Below the pieces are notes generated by a model that ran no database searches, was not told the DNA's origin, and saw only the letters and a program-made list of their open reading frames with translations. This document shows, in pieces, positions 1-8,777 of a stretch of DNA of 64,000 nt (its first letter is position 1; every line of letters begins with the position of its first letter). Both the position numbers and the translations under genes were made by a program. This DNA is from Rossellomorea aquimaris (lineage in GTDB: Bacteria; Bacillota; Bacilli; Bacillales; Bacillaceae_B), in assembly GCF_003315075.1 (NCBI RefSeq), contig NZ_QNRJ01000004.1, positions 186,001 through 250,000 on the forward strand, given 5' to 3'.

Positions 1-70
1 ATACAGGGTGAAATTACCTATCGATCATACAAAGAAAGGGTATTTAAAGATTGAAAAGGAGGAAAAGAAA

Positions 71-334
71 ATGCAACAACAACCTCAACAAGGAAGCCAG
101 CCCCAAGCCTATACGGAACCACCGCAGATGCTTACAACGAAAGATTCTTTATATTTAAATGACATGCTTGCTTGGAACCTTAATGCCATGAAGAAGTGCC
201 ATTTTGCAGCAGCTCACTGTCAGGATACCGAGATTAAAGCTGAGTTGGATAAATGCGGCCAGATGCACCAACGTCACTATCAACAACTTTTAGCACATTT
301 GAATACGACTAACCAAAACCAAAACATGATGTAG
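71..334 (+). CDS. CotF-like spore coat protein (first of pair)
   Basis: Predicted 87-residue protein, starting at the ATG placed 8 nt after a strong AAGGAGG. It opens with a Gln-rich tail, followed by a helical core containing DMLAWNLNAMKKCHFAAAHC and QMHQRHYQQLL, which resembles the coat F family of small alpha-helical spore coat proteins. Such proteins are deposited on the forespore surface. It lies 16 nt upstream of a second coat-F-like gene and both precede one terminator, so the two are probably co-transcribed late in sporulation. Three cysteines in the core could cross-link. An upstream in-frame ATG exists at position 8 but has no ribosome binding site. The family call rests on pattern recognition, not on a search. 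Confidence 0.75.
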   Translation: MQQQPQQGSQPQAYTEPPQMLTTKDSLYLNDMLAWNLNAMKKCHFAAAHCQDTEIKAELDKCGQMHQRHYQQLLAHLNTTNQNQNMM

Positions 335-350
335 AAAGGAGTCCTCTTAC

Positions 351-698
351 ATGAATCAGCAGAATCAGCAAAACATCCAGAACCCGCAATCACAAGTACC
401 CGAAACACCACAGATGAATGATCGAGACTTTATCACGGATGTGCTGTCTCACGAGAAATACATGACTGCTTCTTATTGTACAGCTCTGAACGAAGCGAGC
501 CATCAAGCGCTATACCAGGATCTACTCACGATTTTTAATGAAACACAAAATGCTCAACGCGAGCTATACAATGAAATGTTCCGCAAAGGCTGGTATAAGC
601 TTGAGGCGGCCGACAGTCAAAAGATTCAACAATCCTATCAGCAGCACCAGCAGTACTCTTCTCAATTCCCTTATGGATATGGCGGTCAGGTTCAATAA
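351..698 (+). CDS. CotF-like spore coat protein (second of pair)
   Basis: Predicted 115-residue protein preceded by AAAGGAG. A Gln/Asn-rich N terminus leads into NDRDFITDVLSHEKYMTASY and a helical segment ending in RELYNEMFRKGWYKLEAAD, which is the usual build of coat F domain proteins. The C terminus is Gln/Tyr/Gly-rich (YGYGGQ), typical of coat proteins that become cross-linked. It is the second gene of a two-gene unit ending in the hairpin just downstream. Expression under a mother-cell sigma factor is expected for the family, but I did not identify a promoter. Confidence 0.8.
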   Translation: MNQQNQQNIQNPQSQVPETPQMNDRDFITDVLSHEKYMTASYCTALNEASHQALYQDLLTIFNETQNAQRELYNEMFRKGWYKLEAADSQKIQQSYQQHQQYSSQFPYGYGGQVQ

Positions 699-710
699 TT
701 GGCCAATTGG

Positions 711-737
711 AGGCAGACTTGGGTCTGCCTTTTTTTA
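711..737 (+). terminator. Rho-independent terminator after coat genes
   Basis: Perfect 8-bp stem AGGCAGAC / GTCTGCCT with a 4-nt loop, followed by seven T. Confidence 0.9.
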
Positions 738-795
738 TTTCACAAACTCGCTTAAAGTCACCCTCTGCCTCCCCGTCTTAGACAAATCCAATAAA

Positions 796-828
796 AAAAG
801 CACCCTCTCAAACAAAAAAGGGCACTTT
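796..828 (-). terminator. Possible terminator for the DUF2573-like gene
   Basis: On the minus strand GTGCCC pairs with GGGTGC (two G-U pairs) across a long T-rich loop, followed by a run of T. Weak stem, but correctly placed after the leftward gene. Confidence 0.4.
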
Positions 829-843
829 TCACATTAAAAACTT

Positions 844-1107
844 TTACTCTTCATTCTTTTTCCCATTCATTTCCGCGCGATGGGCTTCATTCATTTCTTT
901 GATCTCGCCGACGATCCGTTTCATCTCATCCTTGCCTTCAGGATATAACGAATTCCAATGCTTCACGAGTGCAGGCATATTTTTCGCAATGAATGAGTAA
1001 AGAGCGTATCGGGTGACCATTTCTTTCTTGTCCGAATCGGCCTCACCTACCAAGAGCTCAGTGTACTTTTCGATCAATGCATCAAATTGTTCGGGAAATT
1101 CTTTCAT
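844..1107 (-). CDS. yusU: YusU-like DUF2573 family protein
   Basis: 87-residue, highly charged, probably all-helical cytosolic protein (FDALIEKYTELLVGE, MVTRYALYSFIAKNMPALVKHW) preceded by AAGGAGG. It resembles the DUF2573 family, whose B. subtilis member YusU lies next to the siderophore ATPase YusV. Here too it is next to the iron uptake genes: the FhuF-like gene ends 28 nt upstream, so it may be the last gene of that leftward transcript. The function is unknown in the family. I infer the link to iron from position only. Confidence 0.7.
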   Translation of the reverse strand: MKEFPEQFDALIEKYTELLVGEADSDKKEMVTRYALYSFIAKNMPALVKHWNSLYPEGKDEMKRIVGEIKEMNEAHRAEMNGKKNEE

Positions 1108-1135
1108 TATCTTAAACCTCCTTGTGAATATTGAA

Positions 1136-1894
1136 CTATGTCCTTTTCACTCGACAGGTTTGCGGACACGTTTTACAGCGATACTGCTCCCCATTTTCCA
1201 GTCTATAGGAGAAGCAGCACGTTTTGCGAACACGAACGTTTTCCGTTACACCTTCTACATTTACTTTTCCACTATAGTAACGGGTCAATGGATTTTTGTG
1301 ATACCGTCCGAACCATTGGCTGTTTTCATCGGAAAGCAGCTGGCGGAATTGTTCGTCACGCTGCTCTCTCATTCCTTCAGTCAAAAGAAAATCATCATTC
1401 TCGAAAATCCAGAAAACATATACGGCGATATTTTCCCACAGTATAAGATTAGATAACTTTGTCGCTTTCTTTAACGACTGAATCACTCCATCAAGATGAT
1501 CCCGAAAGATCGTCTGAATAAATTCCTCCTTTTCCCAGTCGGAATTAAATTCAGTAACGGATGCATCTTTCACATAAAACTGAGGCATCCATAATCCATT
1601 CTTGTCCCCATCCACCAGGATAAGGTTTTCAGGGTGGAGGTTTAATTTCTTATTCCAATACGTCATTGCCATTAATCCCATTGCCGCTATGAAAGCATAA
1701 CGTTTCATGAATAAGGACGCTGCTACTTTAAGATCATCTGTTCCGATTGACGAAAGCCTGTTGGATAAATAAGCTTTCATGTCATTCTCCCCTAAGAAAG
1801 AACTTGCTTCTTCCCCTTTAGAAGCAGGATCCCACTCTCTATGAAAACGATATTTCTTAAGAGTGTCCCACTGTTCCTGGGTGAGGGCATTCAT
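1136..1894 (-). CDS. FhuF-like ferric siderophore reductase
   Basis: 252-residue protein with the C-terminal cysteine cluster typical of FhuF-type [2Fe-2S] siderophore-iron reductases: Cys226-Cys227, Cys240, Cys243 and a further Cys247. The spacing between the Cys pair and the C-x2-C is 12 residues here, slightly longer than the CC-x10-C-x2-C I associate with FhuF. FhuF proteins reduce Fe(III) bound to hydroxamate siderophores in the cytoplasm and so release iron after import. The start codon overlaps the stop of the ATPase gene (ATGA), which indicates translational coupling and membership in the uptake operon. Substrate is inferred to be a hydroxamate such as schizokinen. Confidence 0.85.
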   Translation of the reverse strand: MNALTQEQWDTLKKYRFHREWDPASKGEEASSFLGENDMKAYLSNRLSSIGTDDLKVAASLFMKRYAFIAAMGLMAMTYWNKKLNLHPENLILVDGDKNGLWMPQFYVKDASVTEFNSDWEKEEFIQTIFRDHLDGVIQSLKKATKLSNLILWENIAVYVFWIFENDDFLLTEGMREQRDEQFRQLLSDENSQWFGRYHKNPLTRYYSGKVNVEGVTENVRVRKTCCFSYRLENGEQYRCKTCPQTCRVKRT

Positions 1895-2709
1895 CCCGTC
1901 TCACCGACAGCATTCAGAATGCAGCGGCCTTTACCAAACGGGATGCATAGAGGCGTTCCGAACAATGGATCCCGGGAAACCTGGCAATCCATATCAAATA
2001 CATTCTTCACCAGCTCACAGCTAATCACATCTTCAGGCTTCCCTTGGGCATAAATTTGCTTATCACGGATGGCGACAATATTATGGGCGTAGCGACAGGC
2101 TAAATTCAGATCGTGCAGGACCATGACGATGGTTCGCTGCTCTTTCTCGTTGAGTTCGAATAATAAATCAAGAATCTCAATTTGGTGCGTCATATCGAGA
2201 TAGGTAGTCGGTTCATCCAACAGAATGATGTCTGTGTCTTGTGCTAAAGTCAGCGCGATCCAGGCACGCTGTCTCTGCCCCCCGGAGAGTTCATCCACTT
2301 TCCGGTGCTGCAGTTCCTCCATCTTCGTTGCCTTCAGTGCGTCCTGAACAATTTCCTCATCCTTATGGGACCACTGTTTGAGCCAGGTCTGGTGAGGATA
2401 CCGACCTTGCTTTACCAGCTGCAGGACGGTCAATCCCTCAGGAGCCGTTGGCGATTGAGGTAGAATGGCCATTTTGCGAGCGACTTCTTTCGTTGATAAA
2501 CGAGAGATTGCTTCCCCATCCAACAGAACCGAACCTTGTTTCGGCTTAAGTAATCTGGCAATGGAACGAAGAAGAGTGGATTTACCGCAGCCATTCCCGC
2601 CGATAAAGACAGAAATCTCCCCTTTTGGAATATCAATATTTAGTTCATCAATGATCGTTCGTTCCCCGTAAGATAGAGTTAAATCCTTCGTTTGTAAAAT
2701 GTCACTCAT
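1891..2709 (-). CDS. yusV: Siderophore ABC transporter ATPase (FecE/YusV type)
   Basis: 272-residue ABC ATPase with Walker A GGNGCGKST (about 38-46), Q-loop at about 85, signature LSGGQ (141-145), Walker B IILLDEP (161-167) and a switch histidine in VLHDLN. It belongs to the FecE/FhuC class that energises import of ferric siderophores with FecCD-type permeases. Sits 15 nt after the second permease and overlaps the FhuF-like gene by 4 nt, in the order permease-permease-ATPase-reductase. In B. subtilis YusV is shared by several siderophore importers; whether this one is too cannot be seen here. Confidence 0.9.
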   Translation of the reverse strand: MSDILQTKDLTLSYGERTIIDELNIDIPKGEISVFIGGNGCGKSTLLRSIARLLKPKQGSVLLDGEAISRLSTKEVARKMAILPQSPTAPEGLTVLQLVKQGRYPHQTWLKQWSHKDEEIVQDALKATKMEELQHRKVDELSGGQRQRAWIALTLAQDTDIILLDEPTTYLDMTHQIEILDLLFELNEKEQRTIVMVLHDLNLACRYAHNIVAIRDKQIYAQGKPEDVISCELVKNVFDMDCQVSRDPLFGTPLCIPFGKGRCILNAVGETG

Positions 2710-2724
2710 TAATGGCCAACTCCT

Positions 2725-3780
2725 TTAAGAATTTCTTGTTTTAAATAATAGATAGATAAAATAAGGGGCTCCGATCGCTGCAGTAAATACTCCGGCCGGA
2801 ACTTCCAGGGGCAGGAATAGAGTTCTGCCGATCAGATCTGCCACCATCACGAGAATTCCACCTATAAATGCGGCAGTCGGAAGTAACGCACCGAAAGATG
2901 ATCCTACCATTCTTCTTGCCATATGAGGGGCCATCAAACCTACAAAGCCAATTCCCCCTGCAAAGGCAACCGCTCCACCTACTAAAGCCGTTGACATCAA
3001 TAGAAGCAAAAAGCGTTGTCTCTGAACGTTCCCTCCAACACTTGTAGCGATTTCTTCCCCAAGTTCCTGAATATTTAATTGGCGGGTTATAAAGAAGCTT
3101 AGCAGGATAAAGACCAGGCTCCACGGAAGCAGGATCCATACGTCCTGCCAATCCGATCCGTTCACGGTACCCGTTATCCAAATGTTTGCCTGACTGGCTC
3201 TATATATAGGGCCGAGTATCATAAGAAGTGTTGTCAAAGCTTGTGTCAGAGCTGAAATACCGATTCCAATCAAGACGAATCTGACAGGAGATACCCCTTT
3301 TCGCCACGCTAAGAAATAGACTAAAAAGGCAATGACTGCTGCCCCTGTAAAGGCAGCAACAGGAAGCCATTTAATGCTGACCATCAAGGTATTATCATCG
3401 TTGCTGAAAACGGTCAGAAAAGCGACCACAGCCGCTCCTGCTCCCCCAGTAATCCCGATGATGTCGGGAGATGCCAAAGGATTTCGGATCATCCCCTGTA
3501 AAATCCCACCGGCAACGGCCAATGCCATCCCGGCGAGCAGAGCAATGATGATCCGCGGAAGTCGAAAAGACGTAACCACAAGCTGCTCTAAGCTTGTTCC
3601 GCCTCCAAAGAAGACGCTTACGACCTTCCATGGTGCTATTTTCAAGTCACCTATTCCCGTACTCATAATAAGGATGAGGACAGTGATGACGCCTAATATC
3701 ATGATTTTCTTCATTGCCGATATATCAACAAGCATAGAAACCCGGTCCTGAAGCCAGCGTTTCCCCATAAATCTATTCAT
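2725..3780 (-). CDS. FecCD-family siderophore permease, subunit 2
   Basis: 351-residue polytopic membrane protein of the FecCD/BtuC family. Diagnostic segments are FRLPRIIIALLAGMALAVAG near 75-95, GMIRNPLASPDIIGITGGAG near 110-130 and, near the C terminus, GGIGFVGLMAPHMARRM, the loop that contacts the ATPase. Expected to have about ten membrane helices and to form a heterodimer with the neighbouring permease. It lies 3 nt after that gene and 15 nt before the ATPase. The pair resembles YfiZ/YfhA, which import schizokinen and arthrobactin in B. subtilis; that substrate is inferred from the siderophore operon elsewhere in the window. Confidence 0.9.
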   Translation of the reverse strand: MNRFMGKRWLQDRVSMLVDISAMKKIMILGVITVLILIMSTGIGDLKIAPWKVVSVFFGGGTSLEQLVVTSFRLPRIIIALLAGMALAVAGGILQGMIRNPLASPDIIGITGGAGAAVVAFLTVFSNDDNTLMVSIKWLPVAAFTGAAVIAFLVYFLAWRKGVSPVRFVLIGIGISALTQALTTLLMILGPIYRASQANIWITGTVNGSDWQDVWILLPWSLVFILLSFFITRQLNIQELGEEIATSVGGNVQRQRFLLLLMSTALVGGAVAFAGGIGFVGLMAPHMARRMVGSSFGALLPTAAFIGGILVMVADLIGRTLFLPLEVPAGVFTAAIGAPYFIYLLFKTRNS

Positions 3781-3783
3781 CGG

Positions 3784-4770
3784 TTAAAACCCCTTCCTTG
3801 CAACGTACACGAAGAATGGTGCACCAATAATGGCTGTCATGACACCAACCGGCACCTCCTGGGGCATGATGATGTATCGGGCTCCAATGTCAGCGGCCAA
3901 TAGCAAAATCGCTCCGAGCAATCCTGAGTAAGGGATCAACCAGCGATGATCCACCCCGATGATTTTTCTCGCAAGATGGGGGATGACAATCCCGACAAAG
4001 CCTATGGGTCCTGCAATGGCTACGGAACCTCCAGCCAGCAGCACAACCACAAGTAAGGCGATAAATTTAATCAGAGCTGTTTTAAGTCCCAACCCCTTGG
4101 CAACATCTTCTCCCATGGCAAGTATATTCATTTTTCCTGCTAACATGAGCGCAAGGATCCAGCCTGCCACAATATAAGGAAAGACCCCGGTTAAAATGTC
4201 CAGGCTTCTTCCTTGAACAGATCCTGCAAGCCAGAACAATACCTGCTCTAACGCCGCTTCATTCAGTACAAGCAATCCCTGTGTGAATGAGGAGAACATC
4301 GCCGTGATGGCAGCACCTGCCAACGTCAGCTTCATGGGAGTCAACCCGTTATTCCCAACGGAGCTGATGACATACACTCCGACGGCAGCAAGACCCGCTC
4401 CCAGAAATGCGAGCCATGTAAAGGATTGAAGATTGGTTACACCAAATAACGTAACCGCCACTACCACCATAAAAGCACCACCGGCATTGATCCCGAAAAT
4501 GCCGGGAGATGCTAACGGATTCTTGGTCAAGGTTTGCATCAGGACACCTGAAATGGCGAGGGATGCCCCTACGGTCGCAGCAATAAGCGCCCGGGGTAAC
4601 CGGATCGTCTGGAGTACAATATGTTCAGTCGAACCATCGGGATTGGTGAACGCTTCAATCGCTACCCTCCACGACGTATCGGTATACCCGTATACAATGC
4701 TGATTCCAATACACAATAGGAGAAAGAAAATGGTTCCTATATACAGAATAAGTTGTTTTTGAATTTTCAT
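3784..4770 (-). CDS. FecCD-family siderophore permease, subunit 1
   Basis: 328-residue integral membrane protein, paralogous to its downstream neighbour. It carries IRLPRALIAATVGASLAISG, LMQTLTKNPLASPGIFGINA and AIAGPIGFVGIVIPHLARKI, the FecCD signatures. First gene of the leftward uptake operon; ATG preceded by AAAGG. The promoter and Fur box lie about 90-130 nt upstream in the divergent region shared with the binding-protein gene. Function: forms the channel with the second permease for ferric siderophore import, driven by the ATPase. Confidence 0.9.
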   Translation of the reverse strand: MKIQKQLILYIGTIFFLLLCIGISIVYGYTDTSWRVAIEAFTNPDGSTEHIVLQTIRLPRALIAATVGASLAISGVLMQTLTKNPLASPGIFGINAGGAFMVVVAVTLFGVTNLQSFTWLAFLGAGLAAVGVYVISSVGNNGLTPMKLTLAGAAITAMFSSFTQGLLVLNEAALEQVLFWLAGSVQGRSLDILTGVFPYIVAGWILALMLAGKMNILAMGEDVAKGLGLKTALIKFIALLVVVLLAGGSVAIAGPIGFVGIVIPHLARKIIGVDHRWLIPYSGLLGAILLLAADIGARYIIMPQEVPVGVMTAIIGAPFFVYVARKGF

Positions 4771-4855
4771 TATGTGTTAACCTTTCTAATCCATATGAAC
4801 ATTCCATAAGGAAAGGAAAATCAATTGTCATTTCACGTTCAGTCCTTCTCCTACT

Positions 4856-4905
4856 ATTTTAAAGAAGAATGAAACAACCGTCAATGACTTTGAAAATCAT
4901 TATCA
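4856..4905 (-). promoter_or_regulatory. Leftward uptake promoter with Fur box
   Basis: On the minus strand: -35 TTGACG (4884-4879), 17-nt spacer, -10 TAAAAT (4861-4856). Immediately upstream is TGAAAATCATTATCA (4891-4905), a 7-1-7 Fur box with one mismatch to TGATAATNATTATCA. Predicts iron repression of the permease-ATPase-reductase operon. Confidence 0.85.
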
Positions 4906-4913
4906 TTTAGGTA

Positions 4914-4969
4914 TTGACAATGAAAGCTTTCTCACCTATTATGAAAAGTGTAATTGATAATCATTATCA
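4914..4969 (+). promoter_or_regulatory. Rightward binding-protein promoter with exact Fur box
   Basis: TTGACA (4914-4919), 17-nt spacer, TATTAT (4937-4942), then TGATAATCATTATCA (4955-4969), an exact match to the 7-1-7 Fur consensus lying over the probable transcription start. Iron-loaded Fur would block initiation or clearance. Confidence 0.93.
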
Positions 4970-5002
4970 CCCACAAACTATTTTTCAGGAGGATTTATAC
5001 AT

Positions 5003-5965
5003 ATGAAATTAAGAAATTTATTATATTTATTACTCATCGCTTCTCTTCTATTTCTAGCTGCATGCGGTAATAAAGAAGAAGAAAAAGACGGTTCTGGAAG
5101 TAGCGATAAGAAAGAAGAAACCTATACAGTGGAACACGCAATGGGTACGACTGAAATCGAAGGAACTCCTAAGAAGGTTGTCATCCTTACAAATGAAGGA
5201 ACAGAGGCTCTTCTCTCTATGGGTGTGACCCCTGTTGGTGCCGTACAATCCTGGACAGGCGATCCATGGTACGATCATATTGCCGACGACATGAAAGATG
5301 TTGAAGTAGTCGGAACTGAAAGCGAATTAAACATGGAAGCCATTGCTAAACTTCAACCGGACCTTATTATCGGGAACAAAATGCGTCAAGAGGAACAATA
5401 CAATCAGCTGAAAGACATCGCTCCAACGGTGATGGCAGAAACATTACGCGGGAACTGGAAAGAAAACTTTGAATTATACGCTAAAGCGGTAAACAAAGAA
5501 GAAAAAGGCGAGGAAGTATTAGCCCAGTATGACCAGCGGATTGAATATCTTAAAGGGAAACTTGGAGACAAACTTAACCAGGAAGTTTCTATGGTCCGCT
5601 TTTTAGCAGGTGACGTACGCATTTACCATAAAGATTCATTCTCAGGTGTGATCCTGGATCAATTAGGATTTGCCCGTCCTGAAGGTCAGGATGTTGACGA
5701 CTTTGCTGAAAAAGGTGTAACGAAAGAGCGAATCCCGGCGATGGATGGAGATGTGTTATTCTACTTCACCTATGAAACGGGTGATGGAGAAGCGAACAAG
5801 CTTGCCGAAGAGTGGCTCAACGATCCTCTATTCCAAAACCTTGAAGTGGCAAAACAAGATAAAGTGTATGAAGTAAGCGATGCTATTTGGAACACTGCCG
5901 GTGGCGTCATGGCAGCAAATGCGATGCTTGATGATATCGAGAAGTTTTTCCTGGAGAAGGAATAA
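5003..5965 (+). CDS. Siderophore-binding lipoprotein (YfiY/FecB type)
   Basis: 320-residue solute-binding protein. The N terminus is a lipoprotein signal ending in the lipobox LAAC (Cys21 is the lipidated residue), then a charged Glu/Lys linker. The rest fits the FecB/TroA-like periplasmic-binding-protein-2 fold: GTPKKVVILTNEGTEALLSM near the start of the first lobe and NMEAIAKLQPDLIIGNK. It would capture the ferric siderophore outside the membrane and hand it to the two permeases. Transcribed divergently from them, from a promoter with an exact Fur box; AGGAGG precedes the ATG. Resembles YfiY, a schizokinen/arthrobactin receptor; substrate is inferred. Confidence 0.9.
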   Translation: MKLRNLLYLLLIASLLFLAACGNKEEEKDGSGSSDKKEETYTVEHAMGTTEIEGTPKKVVILTNEGTEALLSMGVTPVGAVQSWTGDPWYDHIADDMKDVEVVGTESELNMEAIAKLQPDLIIGNKMRQEEQYNQLKDIAPTVMAETLRGNWKENFELYAKAVNKEEKGEEVLAQYDQRIEYLKGKLGDKLNQEVSMVRFLAGDVRIYHKDSFSGVILDQLGFARPEGQDVDDFAEKGVTKERIPAMDGDVLFYFTYETGDGEANKLAEEWLNDPLFQNLEVAKQDKVYEVSDAIWNTAGGVMAANAMLDDIEKFFLEKE

Positions 5966-5972
5966 CGACATG

Positions 5973-6010
5973 AGACTGGAAAAGGGATATTCCTTTTCCA
6001 GTCTTTTTTT
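5973..6010 (+). terminator. Terminator after binding-protein gene
   Basis: AGACTGGAAAAGG pairs with CCTTTTCCAGTCT, followed by a T run. Confidence 0.92.
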
Positions 6011-6165
6011 ATTTCATTCCCAATCTTAATAAATCCACAACGAACTCATTCCCTCTTTTCATTGGGGACCTTAACGTTTTTTCCCACTTCCCCATCCTTT
6101 TTCATAATTCTCCTATTTTCGGTAACACTATTGGATAGACCATACATCGAACATGAGGGATTAGT

Positions 6166-7671
6166 ATGTTTCCATTCTTTAAGAACAAGAAAAACACCGA
6201 TAACACGAAGAAAAAACAGACCTATGAAAACTTCAAGCAGGAAGCTGAGAAATCGGCTGACTATAAACAAGCCTTTTATCAGAATCCTCATACAGGGGCC
6301 AAGTTCAGTCTGCACTTCATTACCACCCTGATTGATGGGAAAATCCTGCAGGAGGATGTTCTTCCCTCCTTACTTTCAAAAGATTTTCATTCATTTGATG
6401 ATTTAAAGACGTTGGTTCCTGTCCTGGATATAGAAATATCCAAAGATGAAGCACAAATTGAACAAAAGCTTTTTAACGGATATACCTTGTTAACGATGGA
6501 TGCCTCCAACCGGAAATTTGCCTTCATCGCTACGAAAAATGAAATGGGGAGAAAGGTTTCCCAACCGGAAGTGGAATTCAGTGTGGTTGGACCAAAAGAA
6601 GCCTTTGTGGAATCTCTCAGTGACAACCTGAATCTCCTCCGCAAACGTCTTCCTATTAAAGAACTATTAGTGGAAGAATTCAATATTGGGAAAATGACTC
6701 ACACAAGAGTCGCTTTAGTCTATCTGGATGGATTAGTGGATGAAGCCAATGTGAATACGATGCGGCAGCGTTTACGAGCCGTGGATTTTGATCAAATCAT
6801 GGATAGTTCGTTTATTGAACAGCTCATTGCCGATAATAGCAATTCCCCTTTCCCCCAGCTTTTGGATTCAGAACGACCCGATCGAGTCGCTTCTGTACTG
6901 GTGGAGGGGAAGGTGGCCGTGATGGTGGATGGATCGCCACACGCATTGATAGGGCCCACGACTCTTGTTGAGTTCTTTAATGCCTATGAGGATTATTTCT
7001 TGAATTTCTCGATCGCCTCTTTCCTCCGTCTGGTGCGTGTTTTTGCAGTTGCGTTTTCGATTTTGATTACACCGATTTATGTTGCTGCGCTGACGTATCA
7101 TTATGAACTCATACCAAAGGATCTTATGGCCACTCTTGTAACATCCAGACAAGAGATCCCTTTGCCACCTATATTAGAAGCGTTATTCCTAGAGTTGACG
7201 ATTGAATTATTGCGTGAGGCAGGAGCCCGCCTACCGACAAAAGTCGGGCAAACCATCGGTATCGTGGGAGGGATTGTAATCGGGACCGCTTCCGTTGAGG
7301 CCGGGATTACGAGTAACGTCCTGCTCATATTAGTTGCCCTTGCTGCGCTTGCTTCCTTTACGACTCCCGTGTACCGCATGGGTAATACGATCCGTTTGCT
7401 CCGATTCCCCTTCTTGTTGTTCGCACAACTTTGGGGATTATTAGGAATCGTTTTCTGTTTCTGTTTGCTTATGGGACATTTATTACAATTAACCTCCCTG
7501 GGGAGACCGTTCCTTGAGCCGCTCTATCCACCGAGAATGAAGGACCTGAAAGACGCCCTGATCCGGTTCCCATTTAGTAAACAAGCAGGACGTCCGGAAT
7601 ATTTAAGAACGAAGAAACCATACAGATTCCATCCATCTGAAGCAAAGAAAAAGCTGGATATAGACGAATAA
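6166..7671 (+). CDS. GerA-family germinant receptor, A subunit
   Basis: 501-residue GerAA/GerKA-type protein: a long hydrophilic N-terminal domain (1-270) and a C-terminal membrane domain with about five helices (RVFAVAFSILITPIYVAALT, GIVGGIVIGTASVEAG, LLILVALAALASFTTPV). The motif LLREAGARLPTKVGQTIGIV is characteristic of the family. The receptor sits in the spore inner membrane and responds to nutrient germinants. First gene of a three-gene A-B-C operon with only 17 nt to the B gene; ATG is preceded by GAGGGA. The short hydrophilic C-terminal tail is basic. The germinant cannot be deduced. Confidence 0.95.
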   Translation: MFPFFKNKKNTDNTKKKQTYENFKQEAEKSADYKQAFYQNPHTGAKFSLHFITTLIDGKILQEDVLPSLLSKDFHSFDDLKTLVPVLDIEISKDEAQIEQKLFNGYTLLTMDASNRKFAFIATKNEMGRKVSQPEVEFSVVGPKEAFVESLSDNLNLLRKRLPIKELLVEEFNIGKMTHTRVALVYLDGLVDEANVNTMRQRLRAVDFDQIMDSSFIEQLIADNSNSPFPQLLDSERPDRVASVLVEGKVAVMVDGSPHALIGPTTLVEFFNAYEDYFLNFSIASFLRLVRVFAVAFSILITPIYVAALTYHYELIPKDLMATLVTSRQEIPLPPILEALFLELTIELLREAGARLPTKVGQTIGIVGGIVIGTASVEAGITSNVLLILVALAALASFTTPVYRMGNTIRLLRFPFLLFAQLWGLLGIVFCFCLLMGHLLQLTSLGRPFLEPLYPPRMKDLKDALIRFPFSKQAGRPEYLRTKKPYRFHPSEAKKKLDIDE

Positions 7672-7688
7672 AGGTTGGAGGTGATCAG

Positions 7689-8777
7689 ATGCAGGCCATT
7701 CCAGATAGAAGAAAAATATCCCCTTTCCTGGTGTTCTTTCTCATACACTCCATTCAAGTCGGGGCAGGTGTACTGGGGTTTCAACGAATCATTTCCATGA
7801 ATGCGGGTTATGATGGCTGGATTTCTGTCATCCTCGCAGGTATTGTTACTCATGTTCTCATGTTCGTTATGTACCTTATTTTAGAAAAATCCGGAGGGGA
7901 CCTTGTATCTGCTCATACTTTGGTTTTCGGAAAGTGGATTGGGAATATATTCAATTTATTATTCGCCCTCTATTTCAGTTTGCTGGTGATAACGATCATG
8001 AGGACGTATATCGAGGTATTGCAAGTATGGATGTATCCGCGTTTAAGTACGTTTATGTTTGCACTGTTCTTCTTAATCCTTGTCTACTATATCGTGAATG
8101 GTGGAGTCCGAACCATTGCAGGTACCGCTTTTTTTGGAACTGTACTACCCAGTTATCTGATCTTGACCTTTGCGTTTACATTTAAATACGCAGATTTCCG
8201 AAACATCTTGCCGGTATTTGATCACACCATCAAGGATATCTTGATTTCCACCAAAAATATGTCACTTACTTATCTGGGATACGAAGCCATACTTATGCTC
8301 TATCCATATATTAAAGAAGCGAAAAAGTCGCAAAAATATGCTCATTGGGCGCTGTTTACAACCACGACCATATATACCTTAATCGCCATCATTTCATTTG
8401 CATTTTTCAGTCAAAAGCAATTAGAAAAGACCGTGTGGGCCACTCTTTCCATGTGGAAAATCGTTGAAATGCCCTTTGTGGAACGCTTTGAATATATCGG
8501 TATCGCCAATTGGTGCTTAGTGATTCTGCCAAACGTGTGCATCGCTATCTGGTGCGCCAGCAGGACCATTAAACGCATGACTCCTTTAAGACATCGTCAT
8601 GCATTGATCATTATTTGTATTCTCTGTCTATGCACCTTAACGTTTATCACTGATCGTAAACAGGTTAATTTCCTGAATACGATCTCAGGACAAATCGGTT
8701 TCTATTTCAACTTTTTTTACATACCTGCCCTCTTAGTACTGGTGACTATCATGAAGAAGGTGAGACAAAAACAATGA
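7689..8777 (+). CDS. GerA-family germinant receptor, B subunit (permease-like)
   Basis: 362-residue protein with about ten membrane helices, of the GerAB/GerKB spore germination family related to amino acid permeases of the APC superfamily. The N-terminal FFLIHSIQVGAGVLGFQR is the family hallmark. It binds small germinants in the spore inner membrane and works with subunits A and C. AGGTGATCAG precedes the ATG, and its stop overlaps the next start (ATGA), so B and C are translationally coupled. Confidence 0.95.
   Translation: MQAIPDRRKISPFLVFFLIHSIQVGAGVLGFQRIISMNAGYDGWISVILAGIVTHVLMFVMYLILEKSGGDLVSAHTLVFGKWIGNIFNLLFALYFSLLVITIMRTYIEVLQVWMYPRLSTFMFALFFLILVYYIVNGGVRTIAGTAFFGTVLPSYLILTFAFTFKYADFRNILPVFDHTIKDILISTKNMSLTYLGYEAILMLYPYIKEAKKSQKYAHWALFTTTTIYTLIAIISFAFFSQKQLEKTVWATLSMWKIVEMPFVERFEYIGIANWCLVILPNVCIAIWCASRTIKRMTPLRHRHALIIICILCLCTLTFITDRKQVNFLNTISGQIGFYFNFFYIPALLVLVTIMKKVRQKQ

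Noticed and set aside
1013-1456. Open frame on the + strand opposite the FhuF-like gene
   Set aside because: Antisense shadow without ribosome binding site; the minus-strand frame has the cysteine motif and operon context.
4922-4935. cre site TGAAAGCTTTCTCA in the uptake promoter
   Set aside because: Two mismatches, including the central CG; lies in the promoter spacer and is better explained by chance.
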